A DNA stretch of 64,000 bases from Nageia nagi (lineage: Eukaryota > Pinophyta). The position numbers were made by a program, and so were the translations under genes. The stretch lies in assembly GCA_050084985.1 (NCBI GenBank), contig JBITNC010000001.1, positions 157,108,001 through 157,172,000 of the forward strand, in the 5' to 3' direction. The notes under the pieces were generated by a model. The model was not told the DNA's origin and did no database searches. It saw only the letters and a program-made list of their open reading frames with translations. The first letter of the stretch is position 1, and every line of letters begins with the position of its first letter. Positions 11,903-26,240 of this stretch are shown here, in pieces.

Positions 11903-14022
11903 TGATTAGGATTGTGTAATATATGCACCGCGAACAATCTTAACCAAAGTAAATCAAGAACAAACTATGGTGATACTCTGATCTCCGGAGAAGGTCGGTT
12001 CCTTATACATTGGGTGTAGGAGAAGTGACAGGAAAGAAAATAAAAAGAGTAGAGTGCGAGGAATTTAAGCAAAAGGCTTAGGGTAACAGGAAAGAAAATA
12101 AAAAGGAGTAGAGTGCAAGGAATTTAAGCAAAAAGGCTTAGGGTAACAAGAGAGAAAGCAAAGGTGGATCACTAGTTCAACGTGGGCTTTCACAGTGTGT
12201 GAAACCTTAGTCTGAATCTAGTGTAGCAGCTACGGTACAAGCTCTCACTCTCTAATAGTTTCCCAGCTTTACTCTACCATGTAGCAGACACAGTTATACT
12301 AGCAGCTCACGATTACCATTCAGGAAACAAGCCAAGCTGCCACGATGTAACCAAATTAAGAATGACAATTACGAGTGCTAGACAAGAAAGGTCAAGATGG
12401 TATCATATTACTAATAAAACTACAGGTCTTCGAGAATAAATGTAAAGAGCAATACTAGGGCTTCCGACCCTTCTTTCACTTTATTTTCATATACTTATAC
12501 TGAAGCAACAACAGTTACAAGAATTGCAGAATAGAAACGTATACAAAATGACTTCAAGATTCTAGCCTTCTTTTAACTGATACTACCTACATATGCCACT
12601 TGGTAGAATATTACAAAATTGGGTAGATTGCAGATGATACAGCTTCTTGATGATTGTGATCTGACTTCTCATTATCCTCATCTCTTCTAGGATATTCTAT
12701 TTACTGGCTCCAGTTATTTGATCTCTCTTTATTGTTCTCATCTCTACATTCTAGAATGCTCTATTCACTGGCTCCGGCTATTTGATCACTCCTTGCTGAC
12801 CTCATCACTTCTAGGACCTAGTTTCATTCAAAAATGTGAACATCATTCTCCTCGTGACATCATATTCATACTTCTGGAATATTTTACTCACTGGCTCCAG
12901 CTATCTGATCACTTCTTGCTGACCTCATCACTTCTGGGACCCAGTTTCATTCAAAAATGTGAACATTGTCCTACCCGTGATGTCATCTTCATACTTCTGG
13001 AATGCTCTACTCACTTTCTCTGGAACTTGGGCTTTTCCACAACTGAGCTTTTATCATTTCATTTCAGAATGCTTTATCTACTGACTCTGGCCTTTTAATC
13101 ACCCCTTGCTGACATCATCATCTCCAAAACCCAGTCTTTACCAAAATGCGACTATCTTATCCTCTATGATATCATCATCTTATTTCGGAATGCTTTACTT
13201 CTGGAACACTTAATTTATGGGCTCCGATTTTTTTGATTATCTCTTACTGACCTCATCACTTCCAAGACCCAATTTCATTCAAAAATGTGAACATTATTCT
13301 CCCCGTGATGTCATCTTCATACTTTTGGAATGTTTTACTCACTTTCTCTAGAACCTGGGCTTTTCCACAACTGAGCTTTAGCCTTTCTTCTGTGACATCA
13401 TTATTTCATTTTGGAATGCTTTATCTACTGACCCCAGCTTATTAATTCCCCTTGCTGACCTCATCACTTCTGGGACCTGGTTTCATTCAAAAATGTGAAC
13501 ATTATTCTCCTTGTGACATCGTCTTCATACTTTCGGAATGTTTTACTCACTTTCTCCGGAACCCAGGCTTTTCCACAACTGAGCTTTAGCCTTTCTTCTA
13601 TGATTTTGTCATTTCATTCTGGAATGCTTTATCTACTGAACCTGGCTTATTAATTCCCCTTGCTGACCTCATCACTTATGGGACTCGATTTCATTCAAAA
13701 TTGTGAACATCATCCTCCCGTGACGTCATCTTCATACTTCTGGAATGTTTTACTCACTGGCTCCGACTATTTGATCACTCCTCGCTGACCTCATCGCTTT
13801 CGGGATCCGGTTTTGGGTTAAGGCCTGAAATCGTTGATGTCATCTCTTCCGAAACTCGGGTTACTCAACATTAACTTTGAGGGGCTTTTCTTCTTTCATA
13901 ATGAAGTAATTACTTTCAGAAACGGTTCTTAAACCCCTTGTGATTATGCTTAGCTTACGTCACCTCCGGAAGTGATCATACTTTCAAAAAAACTTGGAGT
14001 AGTGATTATGTATTAATATACA
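11903..14022 (-). repeat. LTR of element A (5' LTR by coding sense)
   Basis: From 12215 onward it pairs with the left copy, ending at the shared terminus at 14022. The inner edge is placed at the first TG (11903), about 14 bp from the primer site; it cannot be confirmed because the other copy is truncated. Many differences from the left copy are CG versus TG or CA, which fits deamination of methylated cytosine. Confidence 0.8.
12031..12150. repeat. 60-bp tandem duplication in the right LTR
   Basis: A unit running from GACAGGAAAGAAAATAAAAA to the GGCTTAGGGTAACA segment occurs twice in a row with only small changes (an extra A or G in the homopolymer runs). The matching part of the left LTR lies outside the window, so I cannot tell whether this predates insertion. 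Confidence 0.75.
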
Positions 14023-14168
14023 GAAACATAGTCATGTAACCTATCAAAATGATTGGCACAAGGCCCTATTTCCATCCCAAGTGACAAAATGCCATTTCCT
14101 AGCTTGTAGAAGATGAAATATCCTTAAAATCAAACATTAGTAAAATGTTACAAATTAGGGACATTACA
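14023..14168 (-). repeat. Possible LTR start next to element A, pairing unproven
   Basis: Ends in GGGACATTACA, so on the minus strand it starts TGTAATGTCCC, the same 11 bases that start the LTR at 23906. The adjoining minus-strand sequence GTAGGGATGGTAT is purine-rich like a polypurine tract. Beyond those bases the two sequences do not align by eye. It may therefore be the 3' LTR of a related element, cut at 14022 by the insertion of element A, rather than the true partner of the 22.6-23.9 kb LTR. Confidence 0.35.
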
Positions 14169-14242
14169 ATACCATCCCTACAAAATTCCTTATGCCCAAG
14201 CAATGCTAACACTATTACCAAATTGGAACCAATTATAATATC

Positions 14243-15698
14243 CTAATTTGATGTCAAATAAGGGTCTTCATGCTTCTGTTGTGTTATTTTGATTGTAAAT
14301 TCATCTTGCCATAGTGGTGCTCTAGGTGCTCTTTCTTTCACGATAGTTGTGAAGTTAAGGATGGATATGGATGCAAAGAGCATCACCAAACTAAGTGTGG
14401 ATAGATATATTGCAAGGTGTCTCAAGTATAGATATGTAAATGTAATAGTGAAATAATTGCTCCAAGTTAGTGCTAACACTTGTCCCAATGTGTTTAAGTT
14501 ACCTTCTAGATACCTCATGATGTTATATGTTCCTAAAATGAGTAAAAATAGGACTTCATATAGATGATAAAGGGTGGAGTAATCATTCCAAACTAATACT
14601 AATACTCCTCTAAGTATCTCAACTCTATCTTTGATGTTTTTCATATGTCCAAGTGCCTCTAGAAACTAATAAAACATATGTCTAATATTGAGTGTTTATT
14701 TGGAAAAGGTGTACTCCAAGCTGAGTGGTAACCCTATGTGATCATCCATGAGTTATTTGTAAACTTCCCAAGCCTCTTTTTTATCTTCAAATTGAGCACA
14801 AATGAATTTGATATATCTAAGTATGTGCCAACAGTCCTTGAATAAATCTTTAAAAAATTTGCCAAAATGTTTTCCTGCAATCCTCCTTTATCGCCTACAT
14901 CAATTTATTTTATATCAAAATTTGGTCTAGATTATTCATCCATATTATCCTTTTATTTTATACTGGCCCCATTAATTTTTACCTCAATATGTGTAAGTGC
15001 ACTTTCTTCAAAGAATATGTTTGGAGATTCAAAGCATACCTTGGGTGATAAGTCATAATACACCTTTTACAAAGTAATATTACCTTTACTCTCTACATTT
15101 CTATTTTAAATATCTTGTTCTAACTTCATGTTTATGTTCATTAGGTCCTCCTTATTCCTTCAAGCTTTATCCATCGATTGAGATAAGAAATCATTATCTT
15201 CTTTTAGATCAATGATCACTTCTTCTAACTAAGAATTTCTTCTAGCAACTTCATTTGATTTTTGCTTGATATGATGGAGTCTCATTTGATACTGAAGTTC
15301 CCTTTTGATATATTTTTTTCATTTTATATCTAGCATTATTTGAAGCTCTATAATTTTCTTACTTGATCCTTGAATTTGTGATTGCAATCTTACATTTGCA
15401 GCTAGATCATCATGATATTGGATCTTGAGATGGATGGATTCAATATAACCCTTTTCTTGAGTCAGCTCCTTCTCTATCTTGTACACCTCAATGCTTTTCT
15501 TCATTGCTTGTAGCAATCTATTCATTTCCCTCGATGTTTTATCTAATATCTTATCTAGCATAATGACCTTGTTTGAGATATTTAATATTTCTTAATTATA
15601 TTTCCTCTTAATATCATTTAAATTTTGAAAATTGTATTAGGATATTTCCTTAAGATGTTTGACATGTTTTTCCTTCTTTACTTCCATCCATAATCCAT
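14243..15698 (-). pseudogene. Coiled-coil / hydrophobic protein of element E, downstream part
   Basis: Minus-strand coding remnants with scattered stops. Segment 15561-15319 is 80 codons of strongly heptad-like, Lys/Glu-rich sequence (EMNRLLQAMKKSIEVYKIEK) and predicts a coiled coil. Similar charged sequence continues to about 15,100. Segment 14644-14243 (133 codons) has two or three hydrophobic stretches (VLFLLILGTYNIM; YLSTLSLVMLFASISIL) and two loosely similar halves, each with L-x-LxWNDY/TWSNYF. I recognise no family and no gag-pol motif. The copia insertion at 15704 interrupts it. Confidence 0.5.
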
Positions 15699-15703
15699 GT
15701 TGC

Positions 15704-16249
15704 TGTTAGAAAATGGAGACTACAACCGGTTAGAAAATAGAGAGCAGTTTCTTTCTGTTTAACACCAAATTTCAGTTGCCAAGAAGCCATGACACCTGGT
15801 TATCAGTTATAGAAGGGTTGGGGGTTACCTAACGACCTTCCTAATCCAACTTGGGTTTAATTTGGGTTAGTTTGTACCTATAAATAAGAGGCTTGAGTTG
15901 AGGCATGCATTATTGTAGTTTTGACAACAATTGTGAAGTAGATTGTGATTGTTGAGAGAGAGAGATTGTAGTGAGGTTTTGTTGTAACTCCAAAGTGAAG
16001 ATTGTAGCAAGGTTATGCTGCTGGTTTGTTGCTTGGAGGACTTTGAAGAATGATATGCAAAAGGGTTGAAAGCTTCTCCGTGGATGTAGCCTACATTGGG
16101 TGAACCACATTATCTCTTGTGTCTCTCTTTGTGTGATTGATGTTCATGGTTATTTGATTTCAGTAGTATGCTTTGAATGTTGTTTCTTTTGCTAAGGAGT
16201 AAGAGAATTACTGATACTCTTGCTTATATAAACTTATTAAATCCTAACA
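15704..16249 (+). repeat. 5' LTR of copia A2
   Basis: 546 bp, TG...CA. TATAAATA at 15879-15886 is a good core promoter, and transcription probably starts in the GC-richer sequence shortly after it. The LTR ends at 16249, with two bases between it and the primer site. Confidence 0.96.
15879..15886 (+). promoter_or_regulatory. TATA box in 5' LTR of copia A2
   Basis: TATAAATA, preceded by CC and followed by AGAGG, in the middle of the LTR; the identical box is at 20442-20449 in the 3' LTR. Confidence 0.8.
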
Positions 16250-16251
16250 AG

Positions 16252-16265
16252 TGGTATCAGAGCCA
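16252..16265 (+). promoter_or_regulatory. Primer-binding site of copia A2 (initiator Met tRNA)
   Basis: TGGTATCAGAGCCA, complementary to the 3' end of plant initiator methionine tRNA, is the standard copia primer site. It begins two bases after the 5' LTR. Confidence 0.93.
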
Positions 16266-16328
16266 CGTTGTTGTATTGGGATTTTGTTGGTGAATCTTGT
16301 GTGTAGATTAGAAACCAGGAAGAGCACT

Positions 16329-19300
16329 ATGGCAGAAGAAGGGAGGCTGAAGGTGGAAAGATTTAATGGGAAAGGTTTTCAGTTTTGGAAAATGAAAATG
16401 GAAGACTACCTCTAACAAAAGGATCTCTATCAACCTCTAGAAGATAAGAGTAAGAAACCCACTTCTATGAGTGATGAAGAATGGAACTTGTTGGATAGAA
16501 AGGCTTTGGGAGCTGTAAGACTTTGTTTAAGTTCTAGTGTAGCTTTCAATATTTCCAATGAAAAAACTACTAAAGGTGTAATGGATAAGCTTGCTAAAAT
16601 GTATGAAAAACCATCTGCCTCAAACAAAGTATACTTAATGAAGAAATTTTTTAACATGAAGATGAATGAAGGTAGTTCAGTTCAAGACCATGTTAATGAA
16701 TTTAACACAGTCACAAATCAATTAACTTCAGTAAAAATAGAATTTGAAGATGAAGTAAGAGCTTTGTTAATTCTATGTTCACTTCCAGATAGTTGGAATA
16801 GCTTTGTTATGGCTGTTAGTAATTCTTCTTCTAATGCAAAATTGGTCTTTGATGAAGTTGTTGGAACAATTCTTAGTGAGGACATGAGGAGAAAGTCCAC
16901 GGGAGAATGCTCCAATGCTGCTCTCATAGTAGAGGCAAGAGGAAGATCAAAAGAAAGAAGGAGAAGCAAGTCAAGAAGCAAATCGCAAGGAAGATCAAAA
17001 TCAAAAGGTAAAACTAAATTGGAATGTTGGCATTATGGTAAAAAGGGTCACATTAAAAGGGATTGTTGGAATAGAAAAGGAAAAGAAAGTGAAAGTAGTA
17101 ATTATAATAATGAAAGCACAAGTAACCAAGAGGTCAATATTGTTGGTGAATTAATTCAAGATGCTTTAATCATGTCTAATGAAAAGAATGATGATTATTG
17201 GGTTCTTGATTCGGGTGCTTCATATCATGCTACTCCACATAAGAACTATTTTTCAAATTACACACATGGTGACTTTGGTCAAGTATTATTAGGTAATGAA
17301 CACCCATGCAAGATTGTTGGTATTGGCAATATAACAATGAAATTACCTAATGGAACACAATGGAATCTTAATGAAGCTAGACACATTCCGGATCTTAAAA
17401 GAAATCTTATATCAACAAGTAAATTGGATAAGGAGGGCTATGTGATGACATTCGGGGATGCTAGTTGGAAAGTAACTAAAGGTTCAATGGTATTTGCAAA
17501 GGGAAATTTGGTGGGGTCTCTTTATTTGCTCACAAATGTCTTTGATTATTCATTGAATCTTGTTTCAATAGGAAATGATACATCACTATGGCATAATAGA
17601 CTTGGACATATGAGTGAGAAAGGTATGAAAATGTTACACTCTAATGGTTCACTCCCTAATCTTAAAGAAGTTGATTTAGGATTTTGTGAAGATTGTGTGT
17701 ATGGAAAACAAAAAAGGGTTAATTTTCTTAAAGTTGGCAAAGAAAAGAAGAGTCTCAAATTAGAGCTTGTTCATACATATGTGTGGGGTCCTGCACAGGT
17801 TTGCTCACTTGGAGGCTCATCTTATTTTGTCACTTTTATTGATGATTGTACTAGAAAGACATGGGTATACTGTATTAAAAAGAAATCTGATGTGTTTGAA
17901 ACATTTAAGAGGTGGAAGGCATTGGTTGAGAATGAAACTAATTCTAAGTTGAAATGTCTTAAGTCCGATAATGGTGGGGAATTTTGCAATAATGAGTTTG
18001 ATTCATTTTGTTCACACAATGGCATTAGAAGGATTAAGGTGGTCCCTAGAACTCCACAGGAAAATGGGGTTGCAGAAAGAATGAATAGGACTATCTTAGA
18101 AAGGGCTAGAAGTATGAGGATACATGCTGGGTTTCCTTTGAATCTTTGGGCTGATGCTATTGACACTGTTATTTACTTAATTAACAGGGGTCCATCTATG
18201 GCTTTAGATGGAGGCATTCCAGAGGAGATGTGGACAGGTAAAAAGGTGAATTACTCATTCTTGAGAGTCTTTGGTTGTGAGGCTTTTGCACATGTTGATA
18301 AAGAGGATAGAAAGAAACTTGATGCAAAATCACAAAATGCTATTTTGTTGGATATGGTGTTAATGATTTGGGATATAGGTTATGGGATGTTGATAACCAT
18401 AAAATCATTAGAAGTAGAGATGTTGTATTCAATGAGAAAAGCATGTATAAAGATAGATTGCAAAATTTTGAGGAATCCAAGTTTGTATCTCTAAAAGATG
18501 TTGATCAATATAAGGGTCCTAATAATAATAATGTTCAAGCACCTCCACCACAAACACCTCAAACTTTGTCACTTAGAAGGTCCTCAAGGACTAGAAATCC
18601 TCCTAAATGATACTCTCCTGCTCTTTATCATATTCTTTATACTGATGGTGGTGAACCTGAATGTTTTGATGAAGCTATGCAGGGTGATACACAGATTAAG
18701 TGGGAGCATGCTATGAAGGAGGAGATGGACTCCTTACTTAAGAATCAAACTTGGAGTTTGGTTGAGCTTCCAGAGGGTAAGAAGGCACTTACTAACAAAT
18801 GGGTGTATAGGATAAAGGAAGAGGTAGATGGGTGACAAAGGTACAAGGCAAGACTTGTGGTAAAAGGTTTTGAACAGAAAAAAGGTATAGATTATAATGA
18901 GATCTTTTCTCCAGTTGTTAAAATGACCTCGATTAGAGCAATATTGAGTTTTGTTGCTACTGAAAACTTGTTTCTTGAACAATTGGATGTAAAGACAGCT
19001 TTCCTTCATGGGGATTTGGAGGAGGATATTTATATGCATCAACCCGAAGGTTTTGAGGTCAAAGGTAAAGAAGGGTATGTATGTAAATTGGAAAAGAGCT
19101 TGTACGGTTTGAAGCAAGCACCTAGGCAATGGTATCATAAGTTTGACACTTTCATGATAATAAATAAATTTGTAAGATGTCAATCTGATCATTGTGTGTA
19201 TGTAAAGAAGACAACAAATGGCAACTATGTAATCTTGCTTTTATATGTGGATGATATGTTGGTAGCAGGATCTAGTATGCAAGATATTGTTGATCTTAAG

Positions 19301-20206
19301 GAAAAGTTGGCTAATACTTTTGAAATGAAGGATTTGGGTGAAGCTAAACAAATACTTGGAATGAAAATAACAAGAGATAAACAAAACCACTTGCTTAGAC
19401 TAAGTCAAGAAGATTATATTGATAAGGTTCTTAAAAGGTTCAATATGAAAGATGCAAAATCTGTAACTACACCATTGGCAAAGCATTTTAAACTCACCAA
19501 ACATTTAAGTCCTAAGACAGATAAGGAAAAGGAGTACATGACTAAAGTTCCCTATGCTTCGGCGGTTGGGAGTTTAATGTATGCAATGGTGTGCACTAGA
19601 CCAGATATAGCACAAGCAGTGGGAGTGGTTAGTAGATTCATGAATAATCCAGGAAAATGGCATTGGGAAGCAGTTAAATGGATCCTTAGGTATTTAAGGA
19701 GTACTTCTCATTACTCTTTATGTTTTGGTGGATCTAACTCTTGTTTGCAAGGTTATGTTGATTCTGACATGGCAGGTGATATAGATGGTGGGAGAAGCAC
19801 TATAGGATATGTGTTTACCATTGGAGGTACAGCAGTGAGTTGGATTTCAAAGCTCCAACAGGTTGTGGCTCTCTCCACTACTAAGGCAGAGTATGTTGCG
19901 ATCACGGAGGCAAGTAAAGAATTGATTTGGTTGAAGAGATTGATGGAGGAATTGGGAAAGGTGCAGGAGGATGCAAAGCTATGGAGCGATAGCCAGAGTG
20001 CTATTCATCTTGCAAAGAACTTAGCCTACCATTCGAGAACCAAGCATATCAAATTGAGGTATCACTTCATCAGGACAACGTTGGAGGATGGTTCAATCAG
20101 TTTGGGGAAGATTCACACGTCTCAAAATCCTGCGGACATGTTCACTAAAGTTGTTACAAAGGAGAAGTTGGGCTCTTGCTCAACTTGGATTGGTCTTAAG
20201 GATTAA
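16329..20206 (+). pseudogene. Copia A2 gag-pol polyprotein, broken by three stops and one frameshift
   Basis: The ORF starts at ATG 16329. A TAA at 16413-16415 cuts it after 28 codons; the same frame resumes and is open from 16467 to about 18345. There one T seems to be lost from a T-run, and the rest (to 20206) is in another frame, with TGA at 18608-18610 and 18833-18835. Domains: UBN2-type gag; zinc knuckle with the second Cys replaced by Tyr (codon 17034-17036); protease DSGA (17208-); integrase HHCC, then the core. The first core Asp is Tyr (codon 17778-17780, HTYVWGP). The D at 17967 and E at 18075 have exact D-35-E spacing. RT has YVDD near 19244. RNase H ends with SDSQSAIH. A Lys stands in STTKAEY where Glu is usual. 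Confidence 0.93.
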
Positions 20207-20255
20207 AGGCCAAGATGAGAAGCTTTTGACCCTTGTTGCAGAGGAAGAAGTCTCC

Positions 20256-20266
20256 AAGTGGGAGAT
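20256..20266 (+). promoter_or_regulatory. Polypurine tract of copia A2
   Basis: AAGTGGGAGA directly precedes the 3' LTR, with one T between. This is the site for plus-strand priming and has the usual copia form. Confidence 0.85.
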
Positions 20267-20812
20267 TGTTAGAAAATGGAGACTACAACCGGTTAGAAAA
20301 TAGAGAGCAGTTTCTTTCTGTTTAACACCAAATTTCAGTTGCCAAGAAGCCATGACACCTGGTTATCAGTTATAGAAGGGTTGGGGGTTACCTAACGACC
20401 TTCCTAATCCAACTTGGGTTTAATTTGGGTTAGTTTGTACCTATAAATAAGAGGCTTGAGTTGAGGCATGCATTATTGTAGTTTTGACAACAATTGTGAA
20501 GTAGATTGTGATTGTTGAGAGAGAGAGATTGTAATGAGGTTTTGTTGTAACTCCAAAGTGAAGATTGTAGCAAGGTTATGCTGCTGGTTTGTTGCTTGGA
20601 GGACTTTGAAGAATGATATGCAAAAGGGTTGAAAGCTTCTCCGTGGATGTAGCCTACATTGGGTGAACCACATTATCTCTTGTGTCTCTCTTTGTGTGAT
20701 TGATGTTCATGGTTATTTGATTTCAGTAGTATGCTTTGAATGTTGTTTCTTTTGCTAAGGAGTAAGAGAATTACTGATACTCTTGCTTATATAAACTTAT
20801 TAAATCCTAACA
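20267..20812 (+). repeat. 3' LTR of copia A2
   Basis: 546 bp, identical by eye to 15704-16249 except for A at 20534 against G at 15971. It is followed by the target duplication GTTGC. Confidence 0.96.
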
Positions 20813-20817
20813 GTTGC

Positions 20818-21835
20818 TTCCTAATTTCAATAGTTGTATGTTTAGTTATGAATAATTATGTATTAACTTGCTATTCCAATACTTTTTTCCTTTCTTGAGC
20901 TAGTGTAATCAATTAAGATCCCTTCGCTAACTCTTTTTGAAGTCAAAGTATTTCCATATCTCCTAGTTTGATGGTTGTATGGTAATTTGAAACCTTTTTT
21001 TGTAAAATTTTAATTTCTTTTTCCTTTTATTGGAGGATGGTTGTATATTTTATTTTTAGAAATTCCTCCTTTTGTTATGCTTATTGTTGAAGTAATGTGG
21101 TACTTCTATCAATGATACCTAAGCTAGTTCATACTTCCTTTTCCATTCAAAGCCTTACCATTTTGTCCTTTCTATAAGTTCACAAAATTTGTCATGCTTT
21201 TCTTCTAATATTTTATACTTATTTTTCATACTATCAACTTATTCAAATTTCTCCATGCATCCTTACTACTTTTTTGACTAAACACTAATTATTTTTCTAT
21301 CATTTGAAATTTTTCCTCAAGTAGAACTTTATTTGTAGTTCACTTCTAATGGTATTAAGTTCTATGTCTAGTTTAGATACTAAAGTGCAACCTGCTCCTT
21401 TCTCCTTGTCTGCATGAGGTTTGACTTGGTGTTTGAAAGCTCATCCTTGATTTATTACAAGGTAGTTGATTTACTCTTATCCTTTTTAATATGGGTGTCC
21501 TCTTTTGGAACTGCTCGATTTTCTTCTTTCTTTTGTAGTGATATCATTTGAGTATTTTTCCCTTGATCTAGTGGAATAGTTCTTGTTGAATTTAGAGCAT
21601 GAGTGTGGCAGATAGGTTTTAGTAGATTCTTCATTCCCTTAAATTCCAAAAGTATCTAAAATTATACCATCTTAAATTTTTTTAATCTTTTTTTGTACTT
21701 GCTTTGTAGCTCATCTAATTTTGCTACCCTTTGATTTTTCTTGGATGCAAAAACCTAGTTGGGTAATTTCATACCCATTTTAGCTAACAATTAGCTACAT
21801 AATTTGATCAACTTGTCTAAATTTTCTTCCATTTA
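20818..21835 (-). pseudogene. Element E protein, upstream part
   Basis: A minus-strand reading that begins near 21832 with ATG GAA GAA and is Lys/Glu-rich. Its longest open part is 21649-21455 (64 codons). Stop codons are frequent, but the charged, leucine-spaced composition matches the downstream part at 14.2-15.7 kb, from which it is separated only by the copia A2 insertion. The start lies about 715 bp inside the LTR and primer site at 22.55 kb. No gag signature or zinc knuckle is seen. Function unknown. Confidence 0.4.
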
Positions 21836-22548
21836 TCCTCCATAATTTTGCATTCTTTTCTTAGCTATAAAACTACTTTATTTATCCTAATTTAATTTGT
21901 GTACTAACTCCCATAAGCCTTATCCCTCCAATCTAGCTTAAGAAAATATAAATTGCTTGAAATTAAAACTTCATAATTAAAATTTGAATTTATTCAAACT
22001 TGGTTACTAGTTCCTCCATGGATGGTCAAATTCTTCTAATATGCTAATGATTAATAGTGTAAAACTCTATATCTAACATGAAATAGCTTAATTTCTTAGC
22101 ATGGAATACTAAGAACCCTAATGTTTATATTCAAGTGATTTCAATTTTCAATTTTTAAGCCTTCTCCAAGCCTAGTGACCCTCTTGAAACCTTCCAAAAT
22201 ATATAAAATTACTCCTAATTTACAATGTTCAACCCTAAATGGCTAAGTATGAAGTTAACATGTGGTTTTATGCTTTTAAAATGCCTACTTAGCCATCTAA
22301 ATATCTGCAAATGATGAGATCTAGTAGCTTAGATCCCAACATCACCCTTAAAATATCATATCTCATAATTTAATGTCAAAAACCCTATGTTGCTTTCTAT
22401 AAATCCAAATGAGTTGAATCTAATGTCTCGACACCACAAAATGAGTCTCTAAATTATCATTCCTCTTCAATTATTTCAATGATCCTTAGGCTGGTAGGAT
22501 CGTGTCCTTGATAAACCTTGTCAAGATATAACCTAGTAGGATGGTAAG

Positions 22549-22566
22549 ATCTTATCTTTGATACCA
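22549..22566 (-). promoter_or_regulatory. Primer-binding site of element E (minus sense)
   Basis: The minus strand reads TGGTATCAAAGATAAGATC one base after the LTR terminus. Its first eight bases match the Met tRNA primer site used by copia elements; the rest has diverged. Confidence 0.6.
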
Positions 22567-22567
22567 T

Positions 22568-23906
22568 TGTGATGAGCCTAAAATGAGCTCACTAGTATTC
22601 CATATAAATCCCTTAATTATAAAATTAATATAAAAATGAAAATCATCAAACATGCCCTAAGAGAGGGACATTTCACACCAAATACTCCACATCTCAACAA
22701 TAACACCAAAAGTTATACACAAGATCAACTTATAGATAATAATGTTATTAAATCAATAATAAACCCTTAAACACCCAACATTGGTAATATGGAAGCTAGA
22801 TTACAAATTAATAACATAAAGTGCACTTACAATTCCAACACCCAAGCAAGATAAGAAAAATGATATAAATGTAGAAAAATGAACACCAAAGTAATTGTAT
22901 TCAAAATAGAAATTGTGGTAAACCTCAATTACAATATTAATGCACAAAGATGAATATTACAGGGATCAGACCCATAGTGTGGTAAGGATTGCACCAGAGC
23001 TTCCTCCTATAGCAATTATGGTGGAATCTCAAAGATCCACTAGCAATATTTAGTAATCCAAGGGAAATGCTAACACCCCCTAAATAGTACCTAATTGTAA
23101 TATTTGAGGTTTGCTAACCCTCAAGAGTGCACTACATAAACCTGAAGTTGTATCAAACTTCAAGCTCTTCACATCATCAATATGGATCCAAGAAAGGTGC
23201 AAACCTAACCAAGAATAAGAAGAAGAATAATTCCAATTACATGCATTTTTCTTACAAGAATCCTCTTTATATAGAAATAGGTGGATTCATCTTCTATTCA
23301 TGAGTTGGTTTTGATGTAATCTCATCCAATGGTGTTCAAGGTTGATTTGTGTCCTCACATATTCCACATGCAAAATTGAGGTGCCTTGAGATGGGAGTAA
23401 TCACATCCAAGGGCCATGAATGTCAACATCAGATTGTGGGAGTCCTCTAGTGCTTCATAGTAAGTATTATTCCATAGGAATCATGTTGCTCTACCTTGAA
23501 CACTAAGAGGGGAGCTCAATAACAATTACTACCTATTAAATGCCAATTTACATCCATCAAGGCTTCTCATATGCAATGGCCCAAATTAGGTGACTAATAT
23601 TGCATTTATATTTGATGATTACCTTGGTATCATCATTACATCATTATTGGTATTAAAATATTAATTTACTCCTAATTATACTAGATATGCCCAACATCCC
23701 ATAATTGGAATATTTATTAATTAAATAAAATATCCAAGTGGAACTTACACAAATAATATGGTCATTTATTACAAGTATTAAAATTCCTCCTAACTAGATA
23801 TAAATAACACCTAAATTAATAAAATAATAATTTCACATACTTAGAGGAAGGATATCATCTAGATTCTTGTGCATGCATGCGATATTAGAAAACTGGGGAC
23901 ATTACA
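22568..23906 (-). repeat. 5' LTR of element E
   Basis: The minus-strand terminus TGTAATGTCCCC (at 23906) and end CATCACA (at 22568) give a 1,339-bp TG...CA unit next to a primer site. A TATATAAAG box lies on the minus strand near 23262-23272, so transcription would run towards the coiled-coil ORF. No second full copy lies in the window, so the LTR call rests on termini, primer site and promoter. Confidence 0.55.

Positions 23907-26240
<2,334 letters not shown>

Larger units (their letters stand above)
1..14022 (-). mobile_element. Ty3/gypsy (Tat/Ogre-like) LTR retrotransposon A, decayed
   Basis: Positions 1-1807 and about 12215-14022 are the same sequence in direct orientation and bracket a minus-strand gag-pol set followed by a third ORF. 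The domain order read on the minus strand is gag, aspartic protease, extra RNase H, RT, RNase H, integrase, ORF3. The left LTR is cut by the window edge, so the full element would be about 14.3 kb if both LTRs have equal length. In the first 150 bp the two LTRs show five differences, four of them transitions, so the insertion is not recent. Coding parts contain several nonsense codons and frameshifts, so it is non-autonomous today. The extra RNase H and the primer site near 11.88 kb point to the Tat lineage. Confidence 0.9.
15699..20817 (+). mobile_element. Young Ty1/copia retrotransposon A2 with target duplication
   Basis: Two 546-bp LTRs (15704-16249 and 20267-20812) start TGTTAG and end CTAACA. 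They bracket a plus-strand gag-protease-integrase-RT-RNase H ORF. The 5-bp sequence GTTGC flanks both sides (15699-15703 and 20813-20817) as a perfect target site duplication. The LTRs differ at one base by eye (G at 15971, A at 20534), so the insertion is very recent, yet the coding region is broken in four places. The host sequence is the coiled-coil element E. Confidence 0.97.

Noticed and set aside
12718-13098. 126-codon plus-strand frame in the right LTR
   Set aside because: Its repeated peptide (LLTSSLLGPSFIQKCEH) is just the translated LTR tandem repeat; the matching left LTR does not keep the frame.
15910-16110. 66-codon minus-strand frame, repeated at 20473
   Set aside because: Both lie in the copia A2 LTRs, antisense to the promoter-leader region; duplication reflects the LTR, not a gene.
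16252-16265. Possible tRNA gene fragment
   Set aside because: The 14 bases are the primer-binding site complementary to initiator tRNA, in the exact place required next to the LTR.
22568-23906. Pairing of this LTR with 14023-14168 as one element
   Set aside because: Only the first 11 bases match; the following 100 bases do not align by eye, so I list the pairing as unproven.
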